Source: Fomes fomentarius
Taxonomy: Eukaryota; Basidiomycota; Agaricomycetes; Polyporales; Polyporaceae
NCBI GenBank assembly: GCA_022606135.1
Contig: JABYQN010000003.1
Coordinates: 372,001-436,000, forward strand
Direction of reading: 5' to 3'
Length of the DNA stretch: 64,000 nucleotides
Below, one piece after another: positions 22,770 through 34,497 of the stretch. Both the position numbers and the translations under genes were made by a program. How positions within the stretch are numbered: position 1 is the stretch's first letter; the number at the start of each line of letters is the position of its first letter. A model generated the notes under the pieces. The model ran no database searches and was not told where the DNA came from. It saw only the letters and a program-made list of their open reading frames with translations.

Positions 22770-24489
22770 CTATGGAGTGCCATTGGGTACAACTACCTCA
22801 TTGTTGACCCTCTCCATCTCCATTTCTCCATCATTTCCCTGCCCAACAATCAGGACTTGAGATGTCTCCCCTGGTGCTGGCAATGATGATCCCAATGATC
22901 CTATGACCCGACCAAAGTTCAGACTTGACATTGATGATACTTGAGAGTGCTGGTGTGTCACAGCATTGTTGGCTTCCTGTAGGTCCATTAAGAACCTAGA
23001 TACAAGAATTGCAGTGAGGCTAGCAGATGGGAGTTTGATCAGAATTCCTGAAACAGCACTGCCAATGATGTGGTACGTGCGGTTCTGAGAACATTATAAT
23101 AACACTGGTGGGATCACTTTCATTGAAGATCTGGTGTGCAAGTAGATATGAGAACTGCTGCACATGTAGAAATAAAACTCACTGCAAGCAAGGAGAAGCT
23201 AAGGTGGAGAACACTCAGTGTTGCAAGGATGCTGCAAGTGCAGTGGTGGACAGTTTATCAACTTCACCCAAGCTTGGACCATCCAGGCATGCAGATATCC
23301 TTGACACATACCCAAAATAAACTGTACCTAGTCTGGTGATCAACAATGACCTAGACAAGCAAGGGTTTGGGCAGGTATTGAATACTCACCATTTTTGAAC
23401 AAGATGCTTGAGAGGGAACTTTGCTGACCTAGGACCTTAATCTCCCTGCTTGTCTTGTATGTTGCCTTCCATGTGACACACACCACAAGGAGATCTGATG
23501 TGATGAGACAGACCCGGGAAATGATAGTCACTAGATACAATTGTCAGCAAAAGGAATGATGTTAGTAGGTGGGACAGGAAGTTTCACAACTAGCACAAGT
23601 GCATGTGAGCAACAGCCTGCAAGGTCAAGCATCTAGACTTACTCATTTGATGTAGTCAAAGATAGAGGGTCAGTAAAGACACACCCTTCAGAAGCTTCCC
23701 GGATTGACCAATAACCCATATCAACCTGTGATCTGTGTCATGATATCACATAGTGAGTGCAGTAAGCATAGTACCTACAAAGTTAGTGATCAAGGGTGCA
23801 AGAGCAAGAAGCAGGACAAAGGTTGATATAAACCATTGCCCACGAGTTCCTGAGCTGAGTGCGTATGCCCTCAGGGCAGAGAACACTAAGTTCATAGTGT
23901 CAATCAGTACATAAGGTCAACAACAGTATAGAAACAGATAATTACCAGCCCATGGTAGATACTGAAGGCGTCCTAGACTATTTACTATATAGTACAGTGC
24001 TGCACAGCTGGCAGCCTCAAGTGAGTGAATAGCTGCTAGTGCATAGCTTGTTTTGCATACACTTACCCCTAAAAAGGGTTGTTGAGTGAGGGTGCTAGGT
24101 AGCAGCAGAAGGCGTGCTCACTTTGAAGTTGATTGTAGTGGGGGTAAGAGAGGACATCGTGTCCAATCCAGCAAATACAAGGGTTAAGTACCGGCCGACA
24201 ATGAACAGAACAGAGGACCCAGTGATCTTCTGCCTCCAGAAGAACTTCATCTCACGGTCAAACGTGATGATATACTCGTAGGCAAGCAAACCTGGGAGAG
24301 AAGAAAGAGATCATTGATTGATTCATAGAGGAAACTGAGCAGGGTTACACAATACAGCAGCGACCGCATAATTGTCAATTTGACTAGTAGAAGCTGGATG
24401 TCAGGGATGGTTCAGATGTATTCTGCTCACTCGACTTACGAGCTACTGTATTCCTTGACTAGTTGAGCAGTATGAGAGTCGTCAGGCAT
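22770..24489 (-). CDS. DUF6533 multi-pass membrane protein, about nine exons
   Basis: Typical basidiomycete DUF6533 protein: a seven-helix-like membrane protein of unknown function. On the minus strand: start MPDDSHTAQLVKEYSS (ATG at 24489), then QIDNYAVAAVLC, then LLAYEYIITFDREMKFFW and GRYLTL (24289-24130), which is the DUF6533 signature. Later exons give CAALYYIVNSLGRLQYLPWA, VFSALRAYALSSGTRGQW, FVLLLALAPLITNFVG, EGCVFTDPL, VTIISRVCLITSDLLVVCVT, SVLHLSFSLLAVSFISTC, ILVSRFLMDLQEAN and a polar tail ending VVVPNGTP at the TAG (22770-22772). Exons alternate with introns with usable GT/AG ends, and no stop breaks the reading. The gene is strikingly poor in CpG and GC compared with its neighbours and lies between repeats B and C. 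Confidence 0.8.
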
Positions 24490-24544
24490 GATTGGGCAGC
24501 TGCGTGCACAGAGAGACAAGCCGCAAAGGATATGTGGAGGAGGA

Positions 24545-25350
24545 ACGAGAGATGTGCATTGGTATGACATCGTGACTATATATACCACACACGCAGCATC
24601 CAGAATCGACCTGATGCATCTTTTACTCGGTCTACACTGGGACAAAATGAAAGCCAGTGAGTTTCCACTAGTGATCTGATGAGAATCGAGTTTTATCTCA
24701 TTGTTGATCTAGCGTTGACCGTGTTCGGTCGATGATGAAGAAGTCAACCACGGTGCTAGCAAACATGGAAACGACTTGCCCCGAGGGTGGCCTGCCAGCA
24801 TATTTTGTGCAAGCGACAAGAGTATCACTAGATCGGGTTGGTCAGTCAAAATAAGCAATGATGAATCATGATGAAAGGAAGGATGGGGAGATGATCTGAG
24901 CGTTCTAATAATACTATTCAGTGACGCAGGTGAGGAGTCCAAAGTTGTAGTGCCATATACTACGCTTCATGCGTAAGATCAGTCCCTGTATCCATCTCCA
25001 GCGAGACTCGCTAGCCGGAAATTGGTATCTCCATGCGGCGTCGAATAGAAGATAGGTCTACGATCGGTGATAGATATCCCTGTTGATTTTAGGCACCTTC
25101 TGTGACTATGGCGGGGATGTGCTGCTCCGGTGTCGTCAAGCTTTGTAGCCTCATCTGACAGTGTACAGACCTGTTGCAGGTTTTTGAACCGATGGACAAC
25201 CTTAAGGGAAGCCAGGTGAGACTATAGATGTCGATGTCATTAGGAGACCTGAGGGGCGCGAGTTTGTATGCACCGGGGGTCAATTGTGCATGTCCTCTGT
25301 ATGCGTGGAGGGAGAGCGACGCCTATGAACTGTTATGGTTGTGAAATCGA
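24545..25350 (+). repeat. Dispersed direct repeat, copy C (longest)
   Basis: The most complete of the three copies. Its right part (25000-25330) matches copy A at 345-660, including the TGTTGATTTTAGGCACCTTCTGTGAC region and the GGTGTCGTCAAGCT region. Its left part matches copy B. No coding frame of note. Confidence 0.8.
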
Positions 25351-25750
25351 ATGGACGCGGTGCAATGGTTCAAGTGGTTCAAATTGTGCTGACACGAAGT
25401 GCTCGATGGCCCGATGGGTCGACTTGATCATGGCTCGGCCACGGGCGAGGATACAAGAAGTCCCAAAATGACGATGTATGTATTGATCCGCATTGACTTG
25501 GACGGAAAACCCTCATGTCCATCTTGCACCATGTCGGTCGATCTCTGGAGAGTTGAGAGAGGGAATTCAGGCGCTTGGTGGGAAGCAGCGACATTAGGCG
25601 CCTAACCCTCTTATTGTTCCACACATACGATCCTGGTGCTGCCTGCTCTGCTGTTCTTGCTCTCTGGATGCTTTGCTGACGCTGTGCTACATCTGTCCTT
25701 CTTGCTTGTATACGACCACACGTAAATTATTGCTAATTCTGCTATCGCAC

Positions 25751-28700
25751 ATGGGATCCGGAGATACAAAACATGATGATACTCAGGGGTCGTCTGCCAC
25801 GCGAGCAGGAGATGCCGAGGTGCGTGCTAATACACAACTTCACACAACTTCACTTGAATTCCAATGTGCCTGCGCTGTAGGCGGCGCGGCTCCGGAAGGA
25901 GCTGGAGCTGTGCAACATGAGGCTGTCGCAAATGCAAACGCGTCTAATTGCCACTCTCGACGAGCTCGACGCGTCGCGGACCGCGCATCAACGCGAGATG
26001 AAGGCGGAGAGACGCGCGAAGGAGAGGCTGAGTGAGAAGCTTGATCGGTATGTGGATGAGATCAAGCGGGCAGAAGGGGAGAGAGATGAGATGCGCGAGG
26101 TGGTTTCGATCCTCGTTGACAAAGGTGCGTCCCGCGTTCTTCGTGATGTTCTTCATCTGCGAGCTCTGGTCAGCCATATTTGCTATATAACCTCAATGCG
26201 TACCCGCGCAGGCCATTTGAGTGTGCGTCGGTCTGGCACTTCCTGGTATCCCAGTGCACCTTGAAGGCATTTTCGGCTGCTCTCCAGTATGTCGAAAGCG
26301 CCTGTAGTCCTGTGTCATGTGGAGCCTATTCAGTTCCGCCTGAACTAGGATGAACGGGAAACGGAGGAGACTATCACCAACAGACGTTGCCGGTCCGGTT
26401 TGCTGAGGTTACGGGTAATAGGATGATTCTAATCCTTCTTGACCCAGCCTATCATGTGTGATGACTTTCGCATAAGTAGATGGTTGGAAACGTCCCAAGC
26501 TTTCGCCATCACATTCACCCGCTTCTCCGTGAAAGGTTCTCTTGGGAGAATGAATCAGCCAGGTACACAGACAACCATTGAGGACGATTGCGCCTTCATG
26601 CCGTGTCTGTCTATACTCACCCAATGTGTCTTCCGCAGAGTGCAGTATCACTACGTGCGAGTCACTCGTTGTTCAACGGGGTGTCAAAAGCGAAACCAGA
26701 ACTCGCAGATGGGGGGCCTCGAGGTTGCAGGATATGCCTACATAGTACTAATACTACGTGTTCGTTTTTCTAGTGGAGAAATGCAATGACTTTTCCATCT
26801 GGCCATGTGCTCGTATGAGCTTCACATTTCCCCTTGGTCAGTCCTCTTTGTTACTCGTCTCATATCTAATGAGCTTATATCACTGCTTCCACCGGTAAAT
26901 CCTTCGCAGACCCCATGAACTCTCCGATTCAATCTAACCAAACTCCTGAAGGCAACAGAGACATTCTCCATAACGCCATCGCACTGTCGATACACCAACG
27001 ACTGGAGGAAGAGCGACAGGCGCACATCCGCACTAAGGAAGAGGCTGATGCGGAGATATACAAGCTTCGCGCCATGGTCGCGTCCCGGGACGCAGAGCTC
27101 GAAGCATGTGCGACTCATTCGGGTCACCGTACATGGCTGTCGTCCTCCATCTCTGCGGACATCCCTGCTGCACCCGCATGCACTCGATGTACTCACAGCC
27201 GTAGACAATACTTTGACTACACCCCTGCGGGCCCATCGAGACACACGCTGGCAACGGAAGATAGACATGTTGTCGCTCAGGCTCTAACGCGACAGCGTAC
27301 GCTTGAGCGCGAAGTGGAATTTCTCCAGCAGCAGGCACGTTTTCGTTCGAGTAAGATCACGTATTTGTCTCATTTCATCCTACTTTCAAGCTTCATCGAG
27401 CGCAAGCGCAACGCGTCGATCCTACCCACTCCGAAGCACAGACGGCCAGTCCCGCAATCTACCCTGTCGAAGCCCCACGTCCAGCAACACATATCTTTCA
27501 TACATCTTCGCCCAGGCTTGCGAGGTCTGAGTCTCTCAGACCTACTGACAAATCACCGCAACGCAGTTCGCTGCGGCCCGTTCTCCGGTCACGGACAGCG
27601 CCGGCCTCTTCGTCACACTATGACCTTTCGCCGGTAACGGATAACGAACATCTTCGCAATGGCCCTAAGCGAGTTGGGCATTCAGAAACGCAACGGCCTT
27701 TCCTTTCGGCTGATTTGGAACCGGCGGATATAACACACTCAGACCCAGACCCACATCGGATTTTGGGGCTGAGCGACCTGAAACACCAGATTGATGTTCT
27801 GTCTGCGGAGATCGAGGCGTTCGGTGCAGAACGTGACGCGCTGGAGCGGGTGCTGAGGGAAGCGCGTCCACAGGTGTGTTTGATGTTCTGTGTTTTATGT
27901 CTTTGCCGATTTGCTGACTATTCCTGGAGGAACCGCATGGGCCTATGACTGTCGATGAACCGCCGCCGCCGATGAACGCTCACCACTCGAAGACCAGCGA
28001 AAATGAAAATGGCGCAGCTGCGCACGGTGACCACGGACATGAATGTCCCAGGTAAGGCCTAGTGCTCTTCTTTTTCGTGATCGCCTATGACCTCACCTCG
28101 TGTTGCATGTCGCATCGTCACCTTTAGGGAGATACAGGCGTTACGCCAGCAGCTCGAAGACCTCGCCCGGGAGAGTACACGCCGAGAGCAAGCACTACAA
28201 TGCGAGATAGACAATCTCCGGGCGGCGTGGTCTGTGTCTAACTCTCGCGCCACCGATGGTCGCGGAATTGAGGGAAGACATCCCGCCGGCAATCCAGAAG
28301 CCCCATCATCCCGCGCGCCCTCGCCGCAGCACCCATCGGCGCCCAACGCTGCAGCCCTGACTGTCGCATCGGACGTACCCACTCCCAACGTCGGAGCCAC
28401 AGCTGGAGATGCGGAATGGGAACCGGGAGAAGGACATGAGGAAGTAGGACGGCGTGCCGGACCCGAGGACGACGGAAGTGAGCTCGACGAGCAGTCCATG
28501 GAGCTCGCGACGCCGCTGCACCCGACGATCCTGTCGCTCGCCGATGACGACTTCCTCATACCTTCCCTGCCGCCGACGAGCACAATCACGCACACCAGCT
28601 TCGGAGTTGAGCCGTCCGAGGTGCCATTGCCTATTTCCTCCGAGAGTATCGATGTGAACGCGCCACTCATCGTCTTCTCGCCGCCGCCTCCGCCACCACC

Positions 28701-28974
28701 TCCTATGAACCCCCACCAGGGTCGTCTGGGATCTGTGCCCACCCTGCTCTTGGACGTGGACGCTGAGGGTGGCTCAGAGGCCGCGCGAATACTTCCTGAT
28801 TTGCTTGCGCGGGTCGAGAGCGTCTCCTTGGCCCGCGTTGGCGCTATCGAACGGGAAGTCGAGGAGAAGAAGCGCGAGCTGGAGGAGAGGGCGCGCGAGC
28901 TGGAGGAGAATGATGCCGTGCTTGACGAGCTGCGTAGGACGATGACCTCCTCCACCACCCGGCCCTACGCATGA
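25751..28974 (+). CDS. Coiled-coil protein with Pro-rich segment, multi-exon, function unknown
   Basis: A multi-exon gene for a protein that is mostly coiled coil. Exon 1 (25751-25819) reads MGSGDTKHDDTQGSSATRAG. Exon 2 (25881-26124) gives ARLRKELELCNMRLSQMQTR and further heptad-like text to VVSILVDK. Further readable blocks: HQRLEEERQAHIRTKEEADA near 26995, LTRQRTLEREVEFLQQQ near 27285, LKHQIDVLSAEIEAFGAERD near 27777. The last exon, from about 28130, starts EIQALRQQLEDLARESTRRE. It has an acidic and Ser/Pro-rich middle with PPPPPPPP near 28683, then EREVEEKKRELEERARELEE before the TGA at 28972-28974. Middle exon limits between 26125 and 28130 are uncertain. Likely a structural or scaffold protein. 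A long minus-strand frame at 28059-28958 is a shadow. Confidence 0.6.
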
Positions 28975-31538
28975 CCTCTGCCAGTTGAAACGCAAAACAT
29001 GTTGGCATTATCGGCGCTGTCGCCGCCGTCCCTCTGACTCGAGCGCTCATGAGAACGAGAACGGATAGAAGTCCAAGGGGGGGGGGGGGCAGCATAGAGC
29101 GCTCGTCGGAGGTTGACTCCTGATGGTGGCGACCCGCGGAACTCCAACTCCAGAATCTCAGAACGCAAGCCGCTCTCGCGTTTCCCAAAATTCCATCTAA
29201 CCGATGAGCTGGCTCAACAAGTGGAACTGCCATCAGATAGATCTCTATCTCCGTCACCACTCCCATCCCCCACCCTCCGGCGCCGGGCGATGGCCTGTTT
29301 GCATTTTGCATTTGCCATTCGGGTGTCACATTCTAACGCAGCACACGCGCGTGAGAGATCATCAGCGCAACGATACCACACAGCCCCAGCCGGCGCTGGC
29401 GAGTCCGGATATGGCGCGTGTTGTTTGTTCAAACGACCCGCGCCTGGGGGGCCTGATGCGTATTACTTACGCTCGCCCTAACCCCGGTGGCGGTGGCGGA
29501 CGCCCAGCCTAGCGTGTTGTGACTGAGGCCTCATCGCACGGCATGCGCATGCTTCTCAAAATTCTCCTCTGTGCCAGTCGCGGGCTGCTTCGGAGTACCG
29601 TGCCAGTGTAGCTCGAGCCGCCGCGCCGATGTGGAGAGAGGGGGATAGAAGCAACCTTCGTCATGCGTGAGCTCTCGGACTTCCGGGCTCCATGACCTTC
29701 GTCCCTTCGATGCTCCCGCCGGGTACGCAGGATGTGGTTTGGGGGATGACCCCCCAAACGAAACGGTGAACGACGGACGGAAGATCGTGTCGACTCGGAC
29801 TCGGACTCGGACTCGCGGTTCGACTCCCATTCCCATTCCCAATCCGGTGGGCGACAGTTGGAGCTCAGGAGGACTTCTCATGCTGTGTCCGTTGACGTTG
29901 CATTACATGCGATGGGGAAGAAAAATGATGGAAGCCGCTACTCCTATGGTGTCCTTGCTGATGGACGAAGAAGTGTCGGGGTGGTCGCACCGCCTAGAGG
30001 CCCTTAGGTTCAGGGGTCGTCGTGACGACTACTTCCCTGGAATGGTGGTTTCGCCACGCAGGAGCTAATTCACTACCATCCTGGAAAATGCATACGGAGA
30101 CGTCGGAGGGAGGGGTGAACCCTCATGGACCTGTTGCCCCTTCTCCCGCGCCGGTCGGCGTATTATGTTTACATCGAGGTTAAGTTCGCCTGGGCGTGGA
30201 GTAGGTGTTCTTTGTATATCCTGATTTGACTGGCACTCCCATTTCCCCATAATTGGGACAGTTCTGTCTGTGTATTGTAGTAGTCCTATCTTTTGACATC
30301 TTTCCACGATATATTGGGACCAATAGTAATATGTACTCCGGGTCTACGGTTTATGCCCCATGTCGAAGCTGTGTCTTTCTGCTACCTCTCTCATGCTGTC
30401 TCCCGAGTTTATTTGCTCTGCCCTTGCCATTGCCAGCACCGCCTCCAATGTTATCGCAGTCGCCGTTCCTCATCTCTCATCTCGAACAGACTAGCTATCA
30501 CTAGGCACGCTGTGCGAGAGATGCTTTAGGCTGTTGTGACAGGAGCGAGTGAATTTGTGGCCTGTCCTGCGGATGCGAACAGTCGCGGTATGGCACCCCC
30601 CTGTGTGCACTTAGACTTCCACCTTAGCACCTCACTTCTCTTCATCGTGATGTCAACGCAGTTCCGATGGCATGGGTCTACTTACGCATACACACGCACC
30701 GGCTAGGCATGATATCACGGAATGCTGTGATCTCGACGTCGGTTGACCTGTGTAGAACAAAGTTTGAGTTGCTTTGTGACGGCCTTCGCCCTGGGCTGAG
30801 CCAATGAATGTGAATGCAGGGAAACGAAACTGCGAAGAAGCGCGTCTTCGATGTAGATGTCAGGCAGCAGGACAGCCGGCTGTTGCCCAGCACTGGCTCA
30901 CGACCTCGCCGACTTGCCGTAGACGCCAAAACTGTGATTTCTGCGATGGGTTCGTTCGCCGGTATTGATAGACTGTACCTGTGATACATGGTACGTGGAC
31001 ACCGCCTGGATCCCATAATCATCGTGAGAGAGCAATGGATACGGAGAAGTCCTGGCTGATAGGTGCGTGAGGTGAGAACGTGTTCGAGAGAATCCATGGA
31101 GATATTGAGTTGTACTGAGGTATGTGCACCGCATGCTTCTCGCGGTGCGGTCGGTGCTAATGCAATTCGCGCGCATCGAAGGGACCGATGCGGGTGTCTG
31201 CTGTCTAGATTCATTGTCGGGGCAGAAGTTACACACTGTTGGAAAGACAGCTGGCGTAGCAGTGGGAAAGGTTGGACCAGCATGAGGAAGTTTCAATGCC
31301 TCACACTCTCACCAACCTTCTTACTTGGATACCGTGACACCCGGATGCGTAGATGGCATCCATGTACACCCTATCCACATACGGCTGAGCACTGCGGTCC
31401 GCATCATAACGCACCCACATAATCTGTATAGAGAGCCGAATAGTAGCACAGAGACGACCCGACATCTCGACCGCTCTCACACTGTCCTTGGAACCCTTTG
31501 ATCTCCAACGGAAGGGACAATGAGCTGATTACTGGTCG
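28975..31538. other. Intergenic, no gene recognised
   Basis: About 2.5 kb. Holds a poly-G run (about 29082-29095), CGGACT repeats near 29795 and CCCATT repeats near 29825. Frames such as 29667-30068 (+) and 30678-31283 (-) lack recognisable motifs. Confidence 0.5.
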
Positions 31539-32498
31539 CTATGCCCGACCAGGCGGTACATATGTGACATTCAATCCACGTGCATTCGCCCAAGGCCTTT
31601 GAGCATCCGGGAGGCCAGCGGCAACTACGACCTCGGCGGGGGGTGCAGGGACGCGCTTGTACTCCGGCTCGGGCACCACCTTGACCTTTTCCGCAGGCGC
31701 AGTGCGCGAGACAGCAGGCGGGGTATACGACGACACCTTCACCTTGCGTGTCTTCGAGTCCAAGGATAATACTTTGTGCGTCTGATTGACCGGATGCGAG
31801 CCCTGCGCGTCCGACCCCGACCCTGGGGTGCTTGCGCGAGAGGCTGCTGCGGAGAGAGTGGGGAAGGCGCCCTCGGCGGCACGCGCGTCTTGTATGACGC
31901 GCTGGCGGTCTGCATCCTCTTTGGCGAGCATTTCGTCGATGCGGGCTTCGAGCGTCTCGATGAGGGCGGCGCGTGCAGATGGGTGGAGGAGCGGTGAGGC
32001 GCAGTGTGGGCAGGCGTAGTTTGGGAGGTTGAGCTCGCAGAGGACGAGGCCGCAGGATTGGCAGATGGGCGTATGCGTCGAGAGGGCATGCATTCGTGCT
32101 GCCGATCGGAACGTGGTGCGGGGAGGACGAGAACATCATCATCGTAGATTGACATTGGCCATCAGGACCAGTGCCAGTGTTGAATGCATTATGATCGTGC
32201 ATTTTGATGTGGATAGCAGACGTCGGCTTACAAGGACTGGAGGACAGTTTTGCGGGTACAGACCTTGACAGAAACAGCCGCCCTTCGGGTCTCTCTCCTT
32301 GCCCGATGCTTTACGCAGGTCGTCGCGCAGCTTCTCGAGAGCGCGCACTTCCTTGCTCTTTGGCAGCTCCGCCTCCTTTTGCTTGTTCTTGCCCTTGTTA
32401 TTGCCCTTCGACGGCTGACTCGGAGGCCGAGTCTTGGGAGGAATCCGATCGGACGGGAGGGTGCCTCCCTTGGGCTTCGTCCAGGCCGTGTGATGCAT
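31539..32498 (-). CDS. TRIP4/ASC-1-type C2HC5 zinc-finger protein (Rqt4-like), two exons
   Basis: Predicted 264-residue protein with a zf-C2HC5 zinc finger, as in human TRIP4 (ASC-1) and yeast Rqt4, subunits of the complex that splits collided ribosomes. Exon 1 is 32498-32264 (MHHTAWTKPKGG, then a Lys-rich stretch, KEVRALEKLRDDL, ending GGCFCQ). Exon 2 is 32098-31539. The join rebuilds CFCQ-AR followed by HALSTHTPICQSCGLVLCEL and NYACPHC, with all zinc ligands present. A coiled segment (ARIDEMLAKEDADRQRV) and a Ser/Pro-rich tail ending VTYVPPGRA follow. An upstream ATG at 32615 would add 39 residues; 32498 is preferred because the extra text looks untranslated. The gene follows the pheromone receptor on the same strand, about 440 bases downstream. 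Confidence 0.82.
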
Positions 32499-32941
32499 GC
32501 TTGAGCCTAGTTTGACGTAGACAGTGACCACTGGCGAAAGCTGAGACAGATAGCAATAATGGAGAAACGGTTGTCGAGGACGCGGAGGAGGACAAGCGAT
32601 GGCGGCGAGATCCAAGGGAGTCGCGCTCGCGAGCCATATGCATGGTCGCGTGACTCGCGCTTCGTCTGACTCTCAATCGTGACTCAAACCATCATCGCGG
32701 CCGTTCAAACGTTCAAGTCCACAACCATATCAATGCCAAGTATTAGATTCTATGGTTACACTAATATGAGGACTTGAACAGGATACCCACTGACACGTTC
32801 ACAGTTACCCACTTCCGACATGATCACAAGTAGTACAGTCACCTAAGGAATTCAAGGTTCGGAATACAGACACTTGCCCAGGACTATCGTACTTATACAT
32901 CATCTTGGTGCTTCTGCTTCTCTTTCTTCTCACAGACACCT

Positions 32942-34497
32942 CTACTCGATCCATGCTTTGGCAGGAACCTTGACTATGCCACTGACTGTAGTACCAGGGA
33001 TGCTTTCGTCTGAGATCTGAGCGCTCGAGTTCCCTCCCAACTCTTTCTCAGACTCGTCTTGCAGATTCACCTGGATGACGGTCTGCGTCGAGGATTGACT
33101 CGAGAGGCTGTCAACGGTCCCACTACCAAGCTCTTCTCCACTCTTCTGGGGCGATACGAAGCTAGGAAGGGTATTGTCAGGCTGGGAGCTGAGGAACACC
33201 GCGAGTTCAAGTTGATCAGATCTCTCTTGCCTCTCGCACCACATTGATCTCGAACCACGGCTACTCACCGCTCACGAACTCTGATCCCAACGCGCCTCGC
33301 GACCCTTATCAACGCCACCCGATAATGCCTCCTCGCCTCCTCCGCCATCCCAAAGAAGGCAAAGAACCACAACGCGTACGCGATCGGCATCCACAGCCTA
33401 AGGCGGAACACCTGTACAAGCCCCTGGTCCCCTATCCACGTTCCCAACGGATACGTATCGACCCTGCTGAACCCCGAATGCAGGTTCCCCAGGCCGCGCC
33501 ACCAGTACATGTGCTCCGCCCTCAGGTTCGTGACCACGATCCACACCGCGAGCGGCATCGTCACGACCGCGCTGAGCACCGCGAGCCCCATCAGCCGGAA
33601 GTACCGCCCGAAGCTCAGGTTCGCGTTCGAGTCGCGCACGAGCGAGCGGAACTCGGACCGGCGCAGGACGAAGGCGCGGAAGGTGAGGATGCAGTACGTG
33701 ACGGAGACGAGGCCGATGGGGATCGGCCAGGTGAGGTGGAGCAGGTAGGCGAGGAAGGTGTTTGGGTACTCTTCGATGCACCCGACGCCCTCGAAGATGT
33801 TGTACCGGTGCCCTTGGTAGAACCAGTCTGCGCGCGAGGACGACCAATGGTGAACATGGCATGCACGCAAGCGCGGAACATGATTCGAGAGAGGCACGTA
33901 CAGAGGGCCACGCCGAGGATTGGGATACCAAGGCCAATAGCGAGGTCAATCAGGATGTTGCGTCGCTTCTCCCCGCGGCTAATCGACACCGCGTTCACGC
34001 TTGCGATGCAGTACAGCCGGCGGTTGATCACCAGTGAGGCGCAAGACACCCCCAAGCTCGCTGCAATGTAAAACCGTGTCGCTGCATGTACGTCATCGCA
34101 ACAGCACATGGACATGTAGTTGACATGCGTGGTAACGGAGCCTCCGGTCAGCGCACGGTCTCACAAGGAGTTTGATAACGCAATTCGGAAAGTCGCGAGG
34201 ATGCTACTCAACTGATGTCACACCAGACGGGTGCAGTGTTGCGCACGGACTCCCTCCAGATCAGGAGGTTAACGAATTGGATGAAGCACTCGCCGCCGAT
34301 CCAGAAGATGTACAGTACGCAGCCGACGTTCCATGCTAAATTTTCATGGCTAATCAATTATTCCGAATCACAGGATGGGATATAAGTATGGGAATAGTAC
34401 CTTCGAAGTGCCAATATAGCGGTATCAGGACAAGTACGAATCCGAGCGCTGAGAATGCAGTGAGTATGTCCACTTGCGTGAGCCAAGAGACAGCCAT
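32942..34497 (-). CDS. STE3-like: STE3-type fungal pheromone receptor (seven-helix GPCR), five exons, intact
   Basis: Plasma-membrane receptor for farnesylated lipopeptide pheromones, the receptor class of basidiomycete B (P/R) mating-type loci; it signals through a G protein and MAP kinases. Exons: 34497-34401, 34335-34213, 34081-33902, 33827-33269, 33188-32942. All junctions keep frame and give 401 residues. Helices in order: LGFVLVLIPLYWHF; GCVLYIFWIGGECF with FVNLLIW; FYIAASLGVSCASLVI followed by NRRLY; RRNILIDLAIGLGIPILG; WPIPIGLVSVTYCILTF; FRLMGLAVLSAVVTMPLAVW; LWMPIAYALWFFAFFGM. The family motifs VWCDI, IGLGIP and YNIFEGVGC are present. The cytosolic tail is Ser/Thr-rich (QTVIQVNLQDES) and ends KAWIE. 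ATG 34497 gives the short extracellular N-terminus usual for the family. Whether it specifies mating type or is a STE3.2-like orphan cannot be told from sequence. Confidence 0.93.

Noticed and set aside
21990..25350. Repeats B and C read as LTRs of a retrotransposon
   Set aside because: The DNA between them encodes a DUF6533 cell gene with introns; no gag, pol, primer-binding site or TG...CA ends were seen, and a third copy stands alone.
28059..28958. 299-codon minus-strand frame
   Set aside because: Exact shadow of the coiled-coil gene's last exon; Ser-rich text arises from complementing its codons.
33244..34071. 275-codon plus-strand frame
   Set aside because: Antisense of the STE3 receptor exons, whose family motifs and splice phases fit the minus strand.
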